A stretch of DNA of 64,000 nucleotides from Prorocentrum cordatum (lineage: Eukaryota > Sar > Dinophyceae > Prorocentrales > Prorocentraceae), in assembly GCA_963575745.1 (NCBI GenBank), contig CAUYUJ010010413.1, forward strand, positions 114,501 to 178,500. The letters run 5' to 3'. The notes beneath the pieces were generated by a model. That model made no database searches, was not told the origin of the DNA, and saw nothing but the letters and a program-made list of their open reading frames with translations. Shown here one piece after another: positions 11,441-21,666 of this stretch (positions within the stretch are counted from its first letter, which is position 1; every line of letters begins with the position of its first letter). Made by a program: the position numbers and the translations under genes.

Positions 11441-12975
11441 CCACGAACCCGGAAAGGAATATAGAAATGTAAGGCATTGCAACATTTCAAAGACACCTGA
11501 TTGGGCGACGGCACATGCAATGCTGAGTGCATCGATGATGATGATGATGATGATGTACTGTGCCGAGGGCTGTGCTGTGCTACGCCGTGCTGAACTGCGA
11601 TGTGCCATGCCGCGAGTGTGCTCTATATAGCGTTGTGGATCGAGTCCTCCCTGGCATTCGGGTCCTCACCGAACTGATCTGGAGCGTAAGCTCGAGCTGC
11701 CTCAGCACATAGTAGCTGCCCCAGAACTAATCGACAGAGGGAACATGCCAGGAGGACGCGCCGCGGAACGTCCCAAGGGACGCGCCAGGCGACGTGCCAG
11801 GGGACGTGCCATGGGGACGCACCGCGGGACGTGCCAAGGGGACGCGCTACGGAACGTGCCAATGGACGTGCCGAGGGACGTGCCAGGGGACGCGCCGCGC
11901 AACGTGCCAGGTGGACTCGCCACGGAACGCGCCAAGGAACGTGCCAAGGTGCATAGTTGAGTGTATCGATCTTGATGTACCGTGCCGACGGCTGTGCTGT
12001 GCTGGGCCGTGCTGAACTGCGATGTGCCATGCCGCGATTGTGCTCTATATAGCGTTGTGGATCGAGTCCTCCCTGGCATCCGAGTCCTCACCGAACTGAT
12101 CTGGATCGTAAGCTCGAGCTGCCTGAGCAGATGGTAGCTGCCCCATAACCAATCGACAGAGGGAACATGCCAGGAGGACGCGCCGCGGAACGTCCCAAGG
12201 GACGCGCCAGGCGACGTGACAGGGGACGTGCCATGGGCACGCACCGCGGGACGTGCCAAGGGGACGCGCTACGGAACGTGCCAATGGACGTGCACCGCGC
12301 GACGTGCCAGGGGGACTCGCCACGGGACGCTCCGCGGAACGTGCCAGGCAACATGCCAGGCTGCAATGCTAAGGGTATCGATGTTGATGTACCGTACCGA
12401 GGGCTGTGCTGTGCCTGGGCGACCTGGACATGTGAAAACACGCGTTTCGCTCAAGACGTTGTCAGCACATCCTCATGCTAGACATCAGCCTGGGCAACCT
12501 GGACACGTGCAAACAAGCGTCTCGCTCGAGACATCCTCAACAAATGCTCATGCTAGACATCCGCCTGGGCGACCTGGACACGTGAAAATAAGCCTCTGGT
12601 TCGAGACATCCTCAACAAATCCTCATGCTAGACATCTGTCTGGGCCACCTGGAGGCGTGAAACCAAGCGTCTCGCTCGAGACATCCTCAAGACCTGGGCA
12701 CGTGAAAACAAGCAATCCACTTGAGAGATCCTCAGAATTCAGGTCCCCAGGAGAGGACAATCTACAACACAAAACAAGCGTTTCGCTCGAGACATCCTCA
12801 ATAAATTCTGAAAAACAAGCGTTTCGCTAGGGACATCCTCAAATTTTAATTCGCCGGCCCTCTTCCCACTCGTTATTTATCGCAAAAGAAATTCGCCGGC
12901 CCTCTTCCCGTCAAACCCGGGGGGAAACCATCTAAAAGAGAACCCTGGGCTCAAGCCCTTTCCGGGAAAAAAACG
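11440..12975. repeat. Composite satellite block, left subterminal
   Basis: Three repeat types follow in order. First are two units, about 11470-12030 and 12031-12400, each with a conserved head (GATCGAGTCCTCCCTGGCAT ... CTCGAGCTGCCT) and a tail of near-tandem GGGACGTGCCA-type 10-14-mers. Second is an array of CGCTCGAGACATCCTCA units spaced 40-80 bp (12440-12840). Third is a roughly 130-bp element with an internal direct repeat AATTCGCCGGCCCTCTTCCC (12845-12975). The same order recurs at 61140-62640 and, as a duplicate, at 32395-33930. Apparent frames through it are shadows. Confidence 0.8.
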
Positions 12976-13289
12976 CGTAGGCATGCGCGGCCTCTCCCGA
13001 CACGGCACGCACCATCATCATTACCATTGGGGTTTTACCCATGGGGTTTAAGTGAAACATAGGGGCCTTAAGTGAAACAAAATGAAACAAGGGGGACGTG
13101 GTTCCACCACGTTTATATGTGGATTGCAGGGGGAACGTGGTTCCACCACGTTTTTATGTGGATCGCAGGGGGTACGATCGCGTCGTGGTCGTGGTCGTCG
13201 TCGTCGTCCTTGACGTCGTCGTCTCCCCCTGTGGCCGAACCAGCCGACCTCATCGTCGTGGTCGTCGTAGTGCTCATCGTTGTCATCTA

Positions 13290-13338
<49 letters not shown>

Positions 13339-13725
13339 TCCTCCCCCCCTCCTCCCCCCCTCCTCCCCTCGCCGGCAGGGCCCCCCCCGTGCAGGTCGCC
13401 GTCGTCGACGACGACCTGCGCCGCCGCGTCGACCACCTGCCGGAGGCGGGGGCGGCGCCCGCGCGAGGGGGAGGAGGATAAGTGGGAGGAGGAGGGGGGA
13501 AGGGAGGCTCTTGGAGTCACAGCTTGTTGGAGGATGAGTAGGAGGAGGAGGAGGTGAGGGGAGGGGGAGGAGGCGAAGACAGGAGGGGCGAGGGGAGGAG
13601 GGTGAGGGAGGGGGGGGAGGGTTAGGGAGGGTGAGGGAGGGTGAGGGGAAGGGGGGAGGCTGAGGAGGGGGAGGGTGAGGGGAGGGGGGGAGGGTGAGGG
13701 AGGGTGACCAGGGGCGAAGAGGTTA
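12976..13725. repeat. Tandem palindromic pair, (GTC)n and GA-rich tracts
   Basis: Two adjacent units of about 47 bp (about 13088-13175) each contain the hairpin ACGTGGT-TCC-ACCACGT and the words TATGTGGAT and CGCAGGGGG. They are followed by (GTC/TCG)n to about 13340 and a GGGAGGGTGA-type purine tract (13470-13715). I see no gene here. Confidence 0.7.
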
Positions 13726-14170
13726 TCCCACCAGCCCTCTGGGCGTAGGTGGTTTAACAGTACGTGGTGTTGGATGGACTGTTGGGGAGACGGAGGGGTT
13801 AGAGCGTCCAAGATGGCCCAAGATGGCTCCAAGAGGCCCTCCGAGAGCCCAAGATGGCGCACGATAGCTCAAGATGGCTCAAGATAATCTCCGACGTACC
13901 TCCAAGAGGCCCCGAGACGGCCCCGAGACGAATTCAAGTGCCCACCGAGCCCTCCAAGGACCCCTCTGAGAGGCCCAAATGGCTCCAAAACTTAAGGAAA
14001 ATCCATGTTTTTGGCCTTCTCGCCTTTTCGCTTCCGATGGGCCTCGGAGGCCTCAAGATCGCCCCAAGATGGCCCAAGAGAGCCCCAAGAGGGGCCCAAG
14101 AGGCACCAAGAGGGCCCCAAGAACGCCCAAGCGCCCCAAGAGAGGCCCGCCCCAAGAAGAGGGCCCCAAG
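13726..14170 (+). repeat. Dispersed hairpin-headed element with 11-mer array
   Basis: The head CCACCAGCCCTCTGGGCG followed by TAGGTGG can fold (CCACC/GGTGG and GCCC/GGGC). It is followed by GTTAGAGCGTCCAAGATGGC and then a degenerate tandem array of CCCCAAGAGGG-type 10-12-mers. Members recur at 24839-25570, 45765-46480, 34670-35110 and 57985-58170, with a minus-strand relative at 15915-16165. Confidence 0.7.
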
Positions 14171-14251
14171 ACGGCCTTTGAGCCTCCAGACGAGCAGGGC
14201 AATTGCGAAGCCGAAAAAACGTTTCGCAAGAAGCGAGCGAAACGCACCAGT

Positions 14252-14272
14252 CCGCAATGGTTTTGGCCCAAA
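14252..14272 (+). other. Possible decayed spliced-leader relict upstream of the MTase-like gene
   Basis: CCGCAATGGTTTTGGCCCAA matches the dinoflagellate spliced leader at 14 of 21 bases and lies 59 bp before the ATG at 14331. Alone it is weak. It is listed because stronger matches occur at the starts of other genes in this element. Confidence 0.3.
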
Positions 14273-14330
14273 TTGATTGGGCAGGCGCACGTACCGCCGT
14301 GCAAACTTTTGCCGACCGACGCGGGTCGCC

Positions 14331-15707
14331 ATGGCCTTCAATCAGCAGTCTGCCCCGTTGCCTCTGCGCCCGTTGCCTCTGCGCCCGTTGGGCTTGCCGC
14401 CCCGCCCGCGCAAGCGCCCGGCCCCTGAGCTTCCTGTGCAGGAGGAGGACCCACCAGAGGTGGCCCCGGCGGAGCTGGATGATACGCGGCAGTCGCTGGA
14501 GGTGCTGGACGTGGAGATGGCGTCCCAGCTGGAACTCGGCACTGGTGGTATCAGCAGCGACAAGGTGGTCTTGGGCGCCGACTGCTCGGGGCTGGACGCG
14601 TTCAAGGTCGCTTTGGACGCTGTTCTGGTCAAAGGCGGGAAGGATGTCGTGCACGCGTTCGCGTCCGACAACCGGCTGTGGGCACGCAAGTTCATCAAGA
14701 AGCACAACCCGGGCTTGTGCATCGTGTGCAGCGACATCACCAAGCGCCCCAACAAGCAAACGCCCTACGTGGACATTTACTGCGCCTCGCTTCCGAACAA
14801 TGGCCAGTACACGGCACAGGAGCTGTCCGACGGCGTGGATAACCCCCACGACAAGGATATCGTCACGATGCACGTTCTCAACTACATCAAGGAGAAGAGG
14901 CCCAAGGCATTCCTGCTCGAGTCCAGGGCCCACCTCTACAGCGCGAGCATGAAGCCAGAGATGGCGGCGGTGCGCGGCTACCTGCAGAAGAAGCTCACGA
15001 CCGAGAGCGGCGACCCGAGCTACTACGTCTGGAGCGACCCGATGGACGCGCGTTGCGATGGTGGCCTGCCTCAGGCGTCGCAAAGGTTGTTCTTCGTTGG
15101 CATCCTCAAGACGGCAGTGGATCCCAGGGCCGTTTCCAACCCGTTGACCCTCTCTCAGATGGAGGAGAAGAGCCTCGCGGACGTGCTGGACCCATACGTC
15201 GCGCCACTCTCCAGGCCCGACTTCGACGAGCCGCCAGGCCTGAGTCCGGCCCAGCTCCGCAATTACAAGAAGGTCAAGGACTGGCTCGAGCCCGCCATAG
15301 ACGTGAAGATGCCGAACCCCCCCGGCAATCAGATCATCATCTCGGACTTGAGCGTCGGTCCGACGAGGGACCCCGACACTTTGCGAGGATGCTCGATCGG
15401 CCTGACGCCCAGCCGCCCGAACGGCTACTTCATCTGGGGGAGGCAGCGGTTCATGACGACTACTGAGATGGAGTCGCTGCAGGCCATTCCGAACGACCAC
15501 TTCAAGTACGACGGCATCATCAGCGAGAACCAGTACAAGAAGCTCGTCGCTGAGGCGCCGCCTGTCCCGATAGTCGGCCGCGTCTTGCGCAAGATTTTGC
15601 TACAGGTGAAGCTCCCTCCGGCTATCGTGGAGCCCGACCCTTGGTGCCCTTCTTCGGGCTGGGCGAAGGCGAAGGCTTATCCTCCTGTGTTTCCCTACTT
15701 CGACTGA
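14331..15707 (+). CDS. C5-methyltransferase-fold protein with catalytic motifs lost
   Basis: A 458-aa protein starting at GTCGCCATGG. It aligns by eye along its length with the intact methyltransferase on the minus strand of the same unit. The SAM-binding motif I is kept (GADCSGLD, residues 82-89), as is HAFASDNRLWARKFI, matching HVFASEIDFATRKVI of the active protein. Where the active enzyme has GFPCQPFS this one has ASLPNNGQ (residues 152-159), so the nucleophilic Cys is Asn156. ENV has become ESR (197-199), QSRRRLYITG has become QASQRLFFVG (248-257), and the final GN is GR (416-417). RQRFMTTTEMESLQAIP (371-387) still matches the motif IX region. The N-terminus is Pro/Arg-rich. The reading frame is intact in both unit copies, which suggests a retained non-catalytic role, as for DNMT3L in animals, but that role is inference. 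It cannot methylate by the usual mechanism. Confidence 0.7.
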   Translation: MAFNQQSAPLPLRPLPLRPLGLPPRPRKRPAPELPVQEEDPPEVAPAELDDTRQSLEVLDVEMASQLELGTGGISSDKVVLGADCSGLDAFKVALDAVLVKGGKDVVHAFASDNRLWARKFIKKHNPGLCIVCSDITKRPNKQTPYVDIYCASLPNNGQYTAQELSDGVDNPHDKDIVTMHVLNYIKEKRPKAFLLESRAHLYSASMKPEMAAVRGYLQKKLTTESGDPSYYVWSDPMDARCDGGLPQASQRLFFVGILKTAVDPRAVSNPLTLSQMEEKSLADVLDPYVAPLSRPDFDEPPGLSPAQLRNYKKVKDWLEPAIDVKMPNPPGNQIIISDLSVGPTRDPDTLRGCSIGLTPSRPNGYFIWGRQRFMTTTEMESLQAIPNDHFKYDGIISENQYKKLVAEAPPVPIVGRVLRKILLQVKLPPAIVEPDPWCPSSGWAKAKAYPPVFPYFD

Positions 15708-16477
15708 GGTCTGAGGTCCCGGTCTTGCCGCGCTCTGGTGGGGTTCCGAGCCGGCTGAGGGGAGCAGGGGGAGGGGGAGGGAGGATGAGGAGAAGGATGA
15801 GGAGGCAGGATGAAACGAGTGCCTAGTAGCTAGCTGCCGCCCGAGCGAGGCTCGGAAGGAGGGGATAGCCACTCCCAGAGTGCGACCGTGCCTGCTCGCC
15901 AAAATCCTTAACGCTTCGCGTATCCCCACCAGCCCATCCAGAAACAATCGCCAGGCGAGTTGAGGTGTTGTTGCGAGAGGCTCTCGGAGGTCTCTTGTGG
16001 CCATCTTGGGGCTCTCTTGGGGTCCTCTTGGGGTCCTGTTGGGGTCCTCTTGGGGCCCTCTTGGGGCCCTCTTGGGGCTCTTTCGGGGCCATATTGGGGC
16101 CCTCTTGGGGCTCTTTGGGGGAGTCTGAGAGGTCTCTTGGGACCGCTTTGGGCCCCATGGCTCAGCCCCCCCCCCATCGGAGGTGTTTCGCGCCGTAGGC
16201 CTGCCCCACCCCCTCCCCCTCCTCTTCCTCCCCCCGCTGCTTCCCCTCCCCCTCTCGTTTCGTTGGGGCGTCGGCTGCGACTGCGAACGATGATGGCGAT
16301 CGCGGTGGCGGCAGCGGCGGTGATGACGATGACCGAGGTGATCGAGCTTGTGATGATGATGATGATGATGACAGTGGCGATGACGATGATGATGATTTGT
16401 GTTTTACTTACAACCGCCCAGGCCGCAACAGCCCCGCCAAATCTCGAATGTGTTTTGCAGCCTTGCAACACTCCGAA
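15708..16477. repeat. 3' flank with minus-strand dispersed repeat and (GAT)n
   Basis: After the stop codon come a GGGGGAGGGGGAGG tract, then at about 15915-16165 the reverse-strand relative of the dispersed element (CCCACCAGCCCATCCAG ... repeated CTCTTGGGGCC), a C-rich run, and (GATGAT)n at about 16345-16400. No gene seen. Confidence 0.65.
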
Positions 16478-19400
16478 TCACCATCGATGGCACGCACCGA
16501 CCGCGCATCGAACGGGGTCCAGCACCACATACTTTAAAAGCGCCTCAGGGCCTGTAAGGCGCGTTCTCACGCACGAGATGGCTGGATCGGCCTTTTCCCC
16601 GGCAGTCACAAAAGCAACGGAGTTCGCGAATTTCTTCTGCGCGTTGAGACGGGTCGCCTTCTCTGCGAACACAAGCTTACAATCAGGCTCATACAAAGTC
16701 CATTTAGACTCGCTCCGCTCGCTCATTCCCCGAATTATCTCGTGCAAAGATGGGTGCGCAGCTATGAACGCTGCCGAACACCAAGCAAACCGATGCACTG
16801 TGACTTGCGGCTTGTAAGCCACGGCGACGCCCGCAGCACCGCGCGTTTCAAGATATACAAACGTGCACACCACGCCGCCGATCAGGGCTGCCGCGAACTG
16901 GACGCGCTGCCCAGGAGACTCCACATCCTTAACAACGAACACGTCCGCCTCTGGACGAGTCGCAACTACGCCGGCCCCGTTCCTATTTAGTATGTCAGCA
17001 ACACGGCTCGCCTCCGGGAGGGCCACGGACTTATCGAAGAAAACATTCTTGCCGCGCAGTCGTGCGACGTGCGGCGCCTCGGCTGCGGACTGTCTCTTGG
17101 CCTTCGCCACGTATGCATTGACCCTCTTTCTCTCCGTCGCTACTTGGTCGAGGACGCCCTTGAGCTCCTCCTGATGGTGACACGCCCCCGAAATCAGAAG
17201 ATAGTTTGGGTCCTCCTCCTCCGCCGCGTCCTCCCCCCCCGTCCTTCCGCGCGCATAGCGAGGTTTTTTGCTGTGTTGCATCATCAGCATTGCATTGTTT
17301 TCCTGCGTTGCATGTCGCCGCTTTGACTTGGCTGACCACGCGCCTGTTCGAGTGTTCTCCTCCTCCCCCCCTCAGCCCCCCCCCCCTGTGCACAGCTTTT
17401 CCCCTGCTGACTTCCCGCGCCCCGCAGGGGCCCTCCGACGTGGCGCCAGGGATGATAGGAGGGCGAGGAGTGTGGGGCCAGGGGCGGGAGGGGGGCGGGG
17501 CCAGGGATAGGAGGGTGAGGAGGAAATTTTCATTGTTCCATCCTGGGTCCTCGCTGGCGCAGGCCAGCTGGTCCTCCGGGATCTCTCCATTCAGCGCGGA
17601 ATCGTGAAAACGCTTCTGCCTCTTATTCTGTTGGAACTTCACCTCCTTCTCGTGGTCGGCGGTCCATCCGTCAACCCCGACGGTCCGCGTGCCCGGGGCG
17701 CTCATCAAGTCGACTGGCCGTGTGTGGGAAACGACGCCCTGAACATCGGCGCGCCTGCCCCGAATCCAGGGCGTCTCAGTGTTGACGTCGCGCGCCCTTG
17801 CGGGGGCTTCCTTGTGTAAGTCCATGCGGGCGCGCACTCTTGGCCTGCGAACCGGCCCGTAAATCTTTGCCCAGATCTTGGGCGCCAGCGCCACCGCTCG
17901 ATCGATGTGGTCCTTGCTCCACGGCTGCTTGATCACGAGCTCGTCCTGTATGTAGCCCCCCCACTTGTCTGGCCGATTCGCGCCAGCGAGGTTGAGGATC
18001 TGCGAGAAGTTCTGCTCAAGGCCGCTAGTGCTCGGGCCGTAGGCGCCGAAGGTCATCAGTACTGGCCTCAACGCCCCCACCGGGTGGAGCTTCGCGGTTC
18101 GGGCGTCTTTCTGACACTCGGCAACCGCCATCGCCCACGCGGCGATAGTACCAGTACAAGACGGGTCTATCAGCATCTGCTGCGCTATCGGCCTCACGTC
18201 GTTGAGCTGGCTGAACAGTGCGGTCGGGTTCACGCAGACGAATTCGGCCAAGCTGTCGCAACTTGCTCGCAATTGGGACATAGTCTGATTCCCTAGGTCA
18301 TGCTGCGAACCCTGTGCGGGCGCGCCGAGGGACTGCGATAGCTCGCCGAGATTGAATGCCCTCATCGCGTAGATGATCTCGAACTCTGGAATTTCTGCAC
18401 GTATGGTCTCGCGGGCCAAGTGGACCCAATTAGCCATCCGTTGCACGCACCTCCTCTTGACGTCGACGGGGACGCCGGCCGCGCATCCCAGCGTCTTCTG
18501 ACCATCCATTGCGAGGAGGAGCACGGGCTCCTGAAGTTGCTGCACCATGTACTGCGTGTAGCCGAGCTTCCAACAATGTTCATCAACGAAGAGAGCATGG
18601 ATCCTGCTGAGGAAGGCGCGCAAGTTCATGGAAACAGCAGAGACGTCCATGCGCTCGGTGTCCATGACGCGGATGAGCATGTTGCACTCGTCCCCCGCAT
18701 CTGCCAGGAGAGCCAACGTGACTGCGCGCTCCACGTCCAGAAAGGACAAGTACGCCGAGGCCAGCTTGCTCTCCTGCTTGCCCACGCGAGAGGTAGCTAT
18801 CTGGGTTGCCGTCGCAATCACGCTCTTGAACATCAGGACGTGTCGCCCGAAAGGCTTCTGCGTCGAATTGAAGCGATGCTTTGCGAAGCTCAGGTCGCGG
18901 ATCCTGTTGGCCTGGAACGGGCAGTGATCCAACTTCTCATTGTGTTGCTGAAACCATCCCTTGAACGTCGGGGAGTTCTGCATCAGGGTCGTGATCGAAC
19001 CTTTCGCGAGGATCATGATGTCCGCCGTGTCGCTCAGGTACTGGTCTGCAGCCCATGCCCTCGAGCACACCCTCCGGACGCCGTGGGGCTTGTCCTGCGC
19101 AACCTTTTTCAAGTTAGGGAGCACGTCGCGAGAAATGCACCCAGCTGCCTGGGCCCACCCGGCGTCCTCTCAGGGCGCGGAAAATGGGATGGAGCGGAGG
19201 AGGAGAGGAGGAGGGCAGAAGGGAACGGAGGTTGCGGAGGAGGGGGAGAAAGAGGGTTAGGAGAGCACGAGGAGGCGGAGCAGCAGCGGTGGAGGTGGTG
19301 ATAAGGGAGGTGGAAGACGAGGGAGAGTGAACGAGGAGAAGGAGGGAGGAGAGTAAAAGAGAAGGAGAGCAGCAGCGGCAGAAGGTCCTTCAAGAACTTG

Positions 19401-20381
19401 CCAGCCACTTGCTCCGGCGCTGCAGAGTCAGCTGTATACATCTGCACGGACTCGCACACGCTCTTGAACAGCTTCTGGTCGAATTTGCCGTGCTTCTTCG
19501 AAAACGGCGGGTCCCGAAGTGGCGTGCAAAACTCCCGAAGGACGTGCAGGGAAGCGTCCCGGATGCCAGTCGCTCTGCCGTTGAACGGCGGCTTTGTCAA
19601 ATCACATGCACCGACGATACCGCTCATCACGTTGATGTTCTTATCGCAGCCCCTGATGCGCATGAGCAGGACCTCCTCCGTAGTGTCTTGCAGAATAGAA
19701 GACACTGTCTTGTTCTTGAAGAAGGAGCGCAATAGAGACCGCAATGCCTCGGCTATGCACCAAACCATGCGTCTCTTCTTTCTTGCTCTTCCGAATGCGG
19801 GGAGGTCGGATGGGCCCTCTCCCCGAACGGCCTCCAGGAGGCTTCTGAAAGTCGAAACAGATGGGGCCCCAGGAACCGTAATTTGGACAGGCGTCTTCCC
19901 AGATGCGATGGTGCCAACGACGACGCTGCTCAGCTCCTTGTGAATCTGGGAGCTCACGTGCTTCTTGATGTTGGATTGGATCAGGGCATCAGGCGAATCC
20001 AAAGTGGACAACGCCACCGGCGAGCTGACCCTGGGCCGCGGGGTCGGGGAGCCCTGCAGGACCACCGGGGGGCGCTGGAGGAGCGACGGCGTCCTGCGTG
20101 TCAGGCTGATCAGGCTCAGCAGCACGGATAGAGTCCTCATGCGTCCACACTTCCTCGATCCTCGACCCGAGCTCACGTGTGTACGTGTAACAGTAGCCAC
20201 ACTTGACGTCCGTGCGCCGCACGTGGAGCTCAGATGCAATATGTTCTGGAGTCATGCAAACGCCCTTGCTGCTGCACATGTAACACCGCCAGTTATCATT
20301 TACCCACTTGCACCAAGGAGCCGGCCTCCATGTCCCGTTCTGCAGCCTGACCTGCTGAGGGGGTTCCCACGAAGCGTCCAT
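16478..20381 (-). CDS. Spliced transposase-like gene, left copy (frameshift in first exon)
   Basis: Exons read by frame: 20381-19388, 19166-17550 and 17212-16478, about 1,114 aa if one base is skipped in the first exon. Both introns (19167-19387, 17213-17549) start GAC, end AG and are flanked by AG|GAC, so exons join as KFLKD/AGWAQ and ASED/PNYLL in phase. The N-terminus has a C2H2-like cluster (CYMCSSKGVCMTPEHIASELH). Further on are KHRFNSTQKPFGRHVLMFKS and a C-terminal SGLEQNFSQILNLAG segment, which recall the catalytic-core and dimerisation regions of hAT-type transposases; I am not certain of the family. The first exon changes frame near 20010-20075, which contains a six-C run; both unit copies do the same. 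The start at ACGATGG is preceded by a spliced-leader-like sequence and a hairpin. It lies upstream of, and on the same strand as, no other gene in this unit except the oxygenase. Confidence 0.5.
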
Positions 20382-20444
20382 CGTTGATGTAGTAGTAAAG
20401 TGATTTGATGTTGCAGTAAAGTGATGTGCCTGACTGCGTGGGTC

Positions 20445-20478
20445 TTCGAGCAAACTGCTCGAACCAAAAAAGCTATAT
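20445..20478 (-). promoter_or_regulatory. Hairpin and spliced-leader-like sequence at the 5' end of the transposase-like gene
   Basis: TTCGAGCA-AAC-TGCTCGAA (20445-20463) is a perfect 8-bp stem with a 3-base loop. Overlapping it, 20478-20458 read on the minus strand matches the dinoflagellate spliced leader at 14 of 21 bases (TAGC, TTTTGG and TC conserved). Both copies have it (copy 2 at 41387-41420). Confidence 0.35.
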
Positions 20479-20502
20479 TACAATGGGTATATCTCGCCTA
20501 AA

Positions 20503-21366
20503 GATAGCTATTTGTTTGGCCCGACCCCACGAGGCAGGAGGAGGAGGATGAGGAGGGAGGAGGGGTCCCCGCAGGGCTTTTTTCCCAACCATCCTGTGGT
20601 GTTGGGTCCTCGTTTTGAAGAGACAGCGCCCCGCGTTCCCACCTTCTTCCCGCTGCCCCCTCCCTCCTCCCATCTTCATCACTTCGTCTTAACAGCTTCG
20701 GAAATTACACGGATGGAGGTCGCTTTCCCAACCACCCTGTGGTGTTGGGTCCTCGTTTTGAAGAGACAGCGCCAGTCGGGCTGGCTGGTTCGGCCTCGTT
20801 TAACGTTTGTTGGCTGGTTCGGCCACAGGGTTCGCATGCTCCCCAACGCCCATTTTGGGCAATCAGCCTTAGACATATCATCCGTTGTTACGGATGGTCG
20901 TGTCGAAGTCTTCTGAAGCTGGGCGGGGGTGGAGCATGGGTCAGCCGAAGCAGCTGAGGGTGGATGGGTCAGCCGAAGCAGCTGGCACGGATTATGCCTT
21001 AGAGGAGATGGCGGAGAAGAGGAGGCGGACGAGAGGAGAGGATGCTCTTGTTCTGCACACGATGGCCAGGGAGGCGGAGGGGAGGAGATGAAATGAGGCG
21101 GTGGAGTGGAGAGGAGAGGAGGGAGGGAGGAGGGGCGGAGGGAGGAGGGAGGGAGGCAGAGGAGGATGCGGCATTGATTCAAACTGACTAGTAGGTAGGT
21201 AGGAGGAGAAGGATGAGGAGGAGGAGGAGGAGGGGGGGGAGGGGGGGGAGGAGGAGGGGAGGGAGCCCAGCACACCTCGCGTTTCCTAGGGTTCCGCTTA
21301 AAACCGCTTCGGTATTTTAGCTTGGGGTGTCGATAGCTATTTGTTTGGCCCGACCCCACGAGGCAG
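20503..21366 (+). repeat. Dispersed repeat (about 0.8 kb) flanked by 35-bp direct repeats
   Basis: GATAGCTATTTGTTTGGCCC... occurs at 20503-20537 and exactly again at 21332-21366. Between them is a repeat also found at 29229-30000 (and in copy 2 at 41467-42245 and 49989-50765), with a fragment at 62760-62945. It contains two internal copies of GGGTCCTCGTTTTGAAGAGA (about 20605 and 20748), duplicated GGGTCAGCCGAAGCAGCTG, and purine-rich tracts. No convincing coding frame. It sits upstream of gene starts at two of its locations. Confidence 0.65.
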
Positions 21367-21666
21367 ACGACGCCGCTCACCAGCGCTGAAGAGAGAGGCT
21401 GCACTTCTTTTCACTCCAAGGCTTGCCTGAGGCAAGGTCGGTTCGCTCTGCGAGCGTGCATGCAAACAGACATGGCAACAGCTATCGAAAACTCTGCCGG
21501 CAGAGATGCACACTAAAGGATACTCGGTCGTTCAGCCTGACATATAGCTGAGACCTTCTGTTGGCGCAAATCAATTCGCGCTGAGATGCGCGCTGCACGG
21601 GCCGCAGGTGGGCCATTTGAAGTATGGTGTAATGGGGCCCCTTGTGGGCCATTCCCTCACAGATGT
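21367..21666. other. Oxygenase 3' flank, no separate gene seen
   Basis: Probable 3' untranslated sequence of the minus-strand oxygenase gene, containing GAGAGGCTGCACTTC and GGCCGCAGGTGGGCC. No RNA gene was recognised. Confidence 0.5.

Noticed and set aside
11740-12480. Frames with repeated GTCQGDAL or ARPLGT peptides
   Set aside because: Translations of the GGGACGTGCCA satellite on both strands.
13992-15500. 502-aa minus-strand open frame
   Set aside because: It is antisense to the methyltransferase-fold gene, whose plus-strand frame carries recognisable motifs. GC-rich codon use leaves the antisense frame open. The same holds at 34935-36443.
17031-17549. C-terminal extension of the 697-aa frame beyond the exon end
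   Set aside because: The extension reads through an intron rich in low-complexity sequence and overlaps the downstream exon in another frame; splicing at 17550/17212 keeps the better sequence.
20832-20870. CGCCCATTTTGGGC as a spliced-leader relict
   Set aside because: It is a local palindrome (CCCATTTTGGG) within the dispersed repeat and lacks the CCGTAG start.
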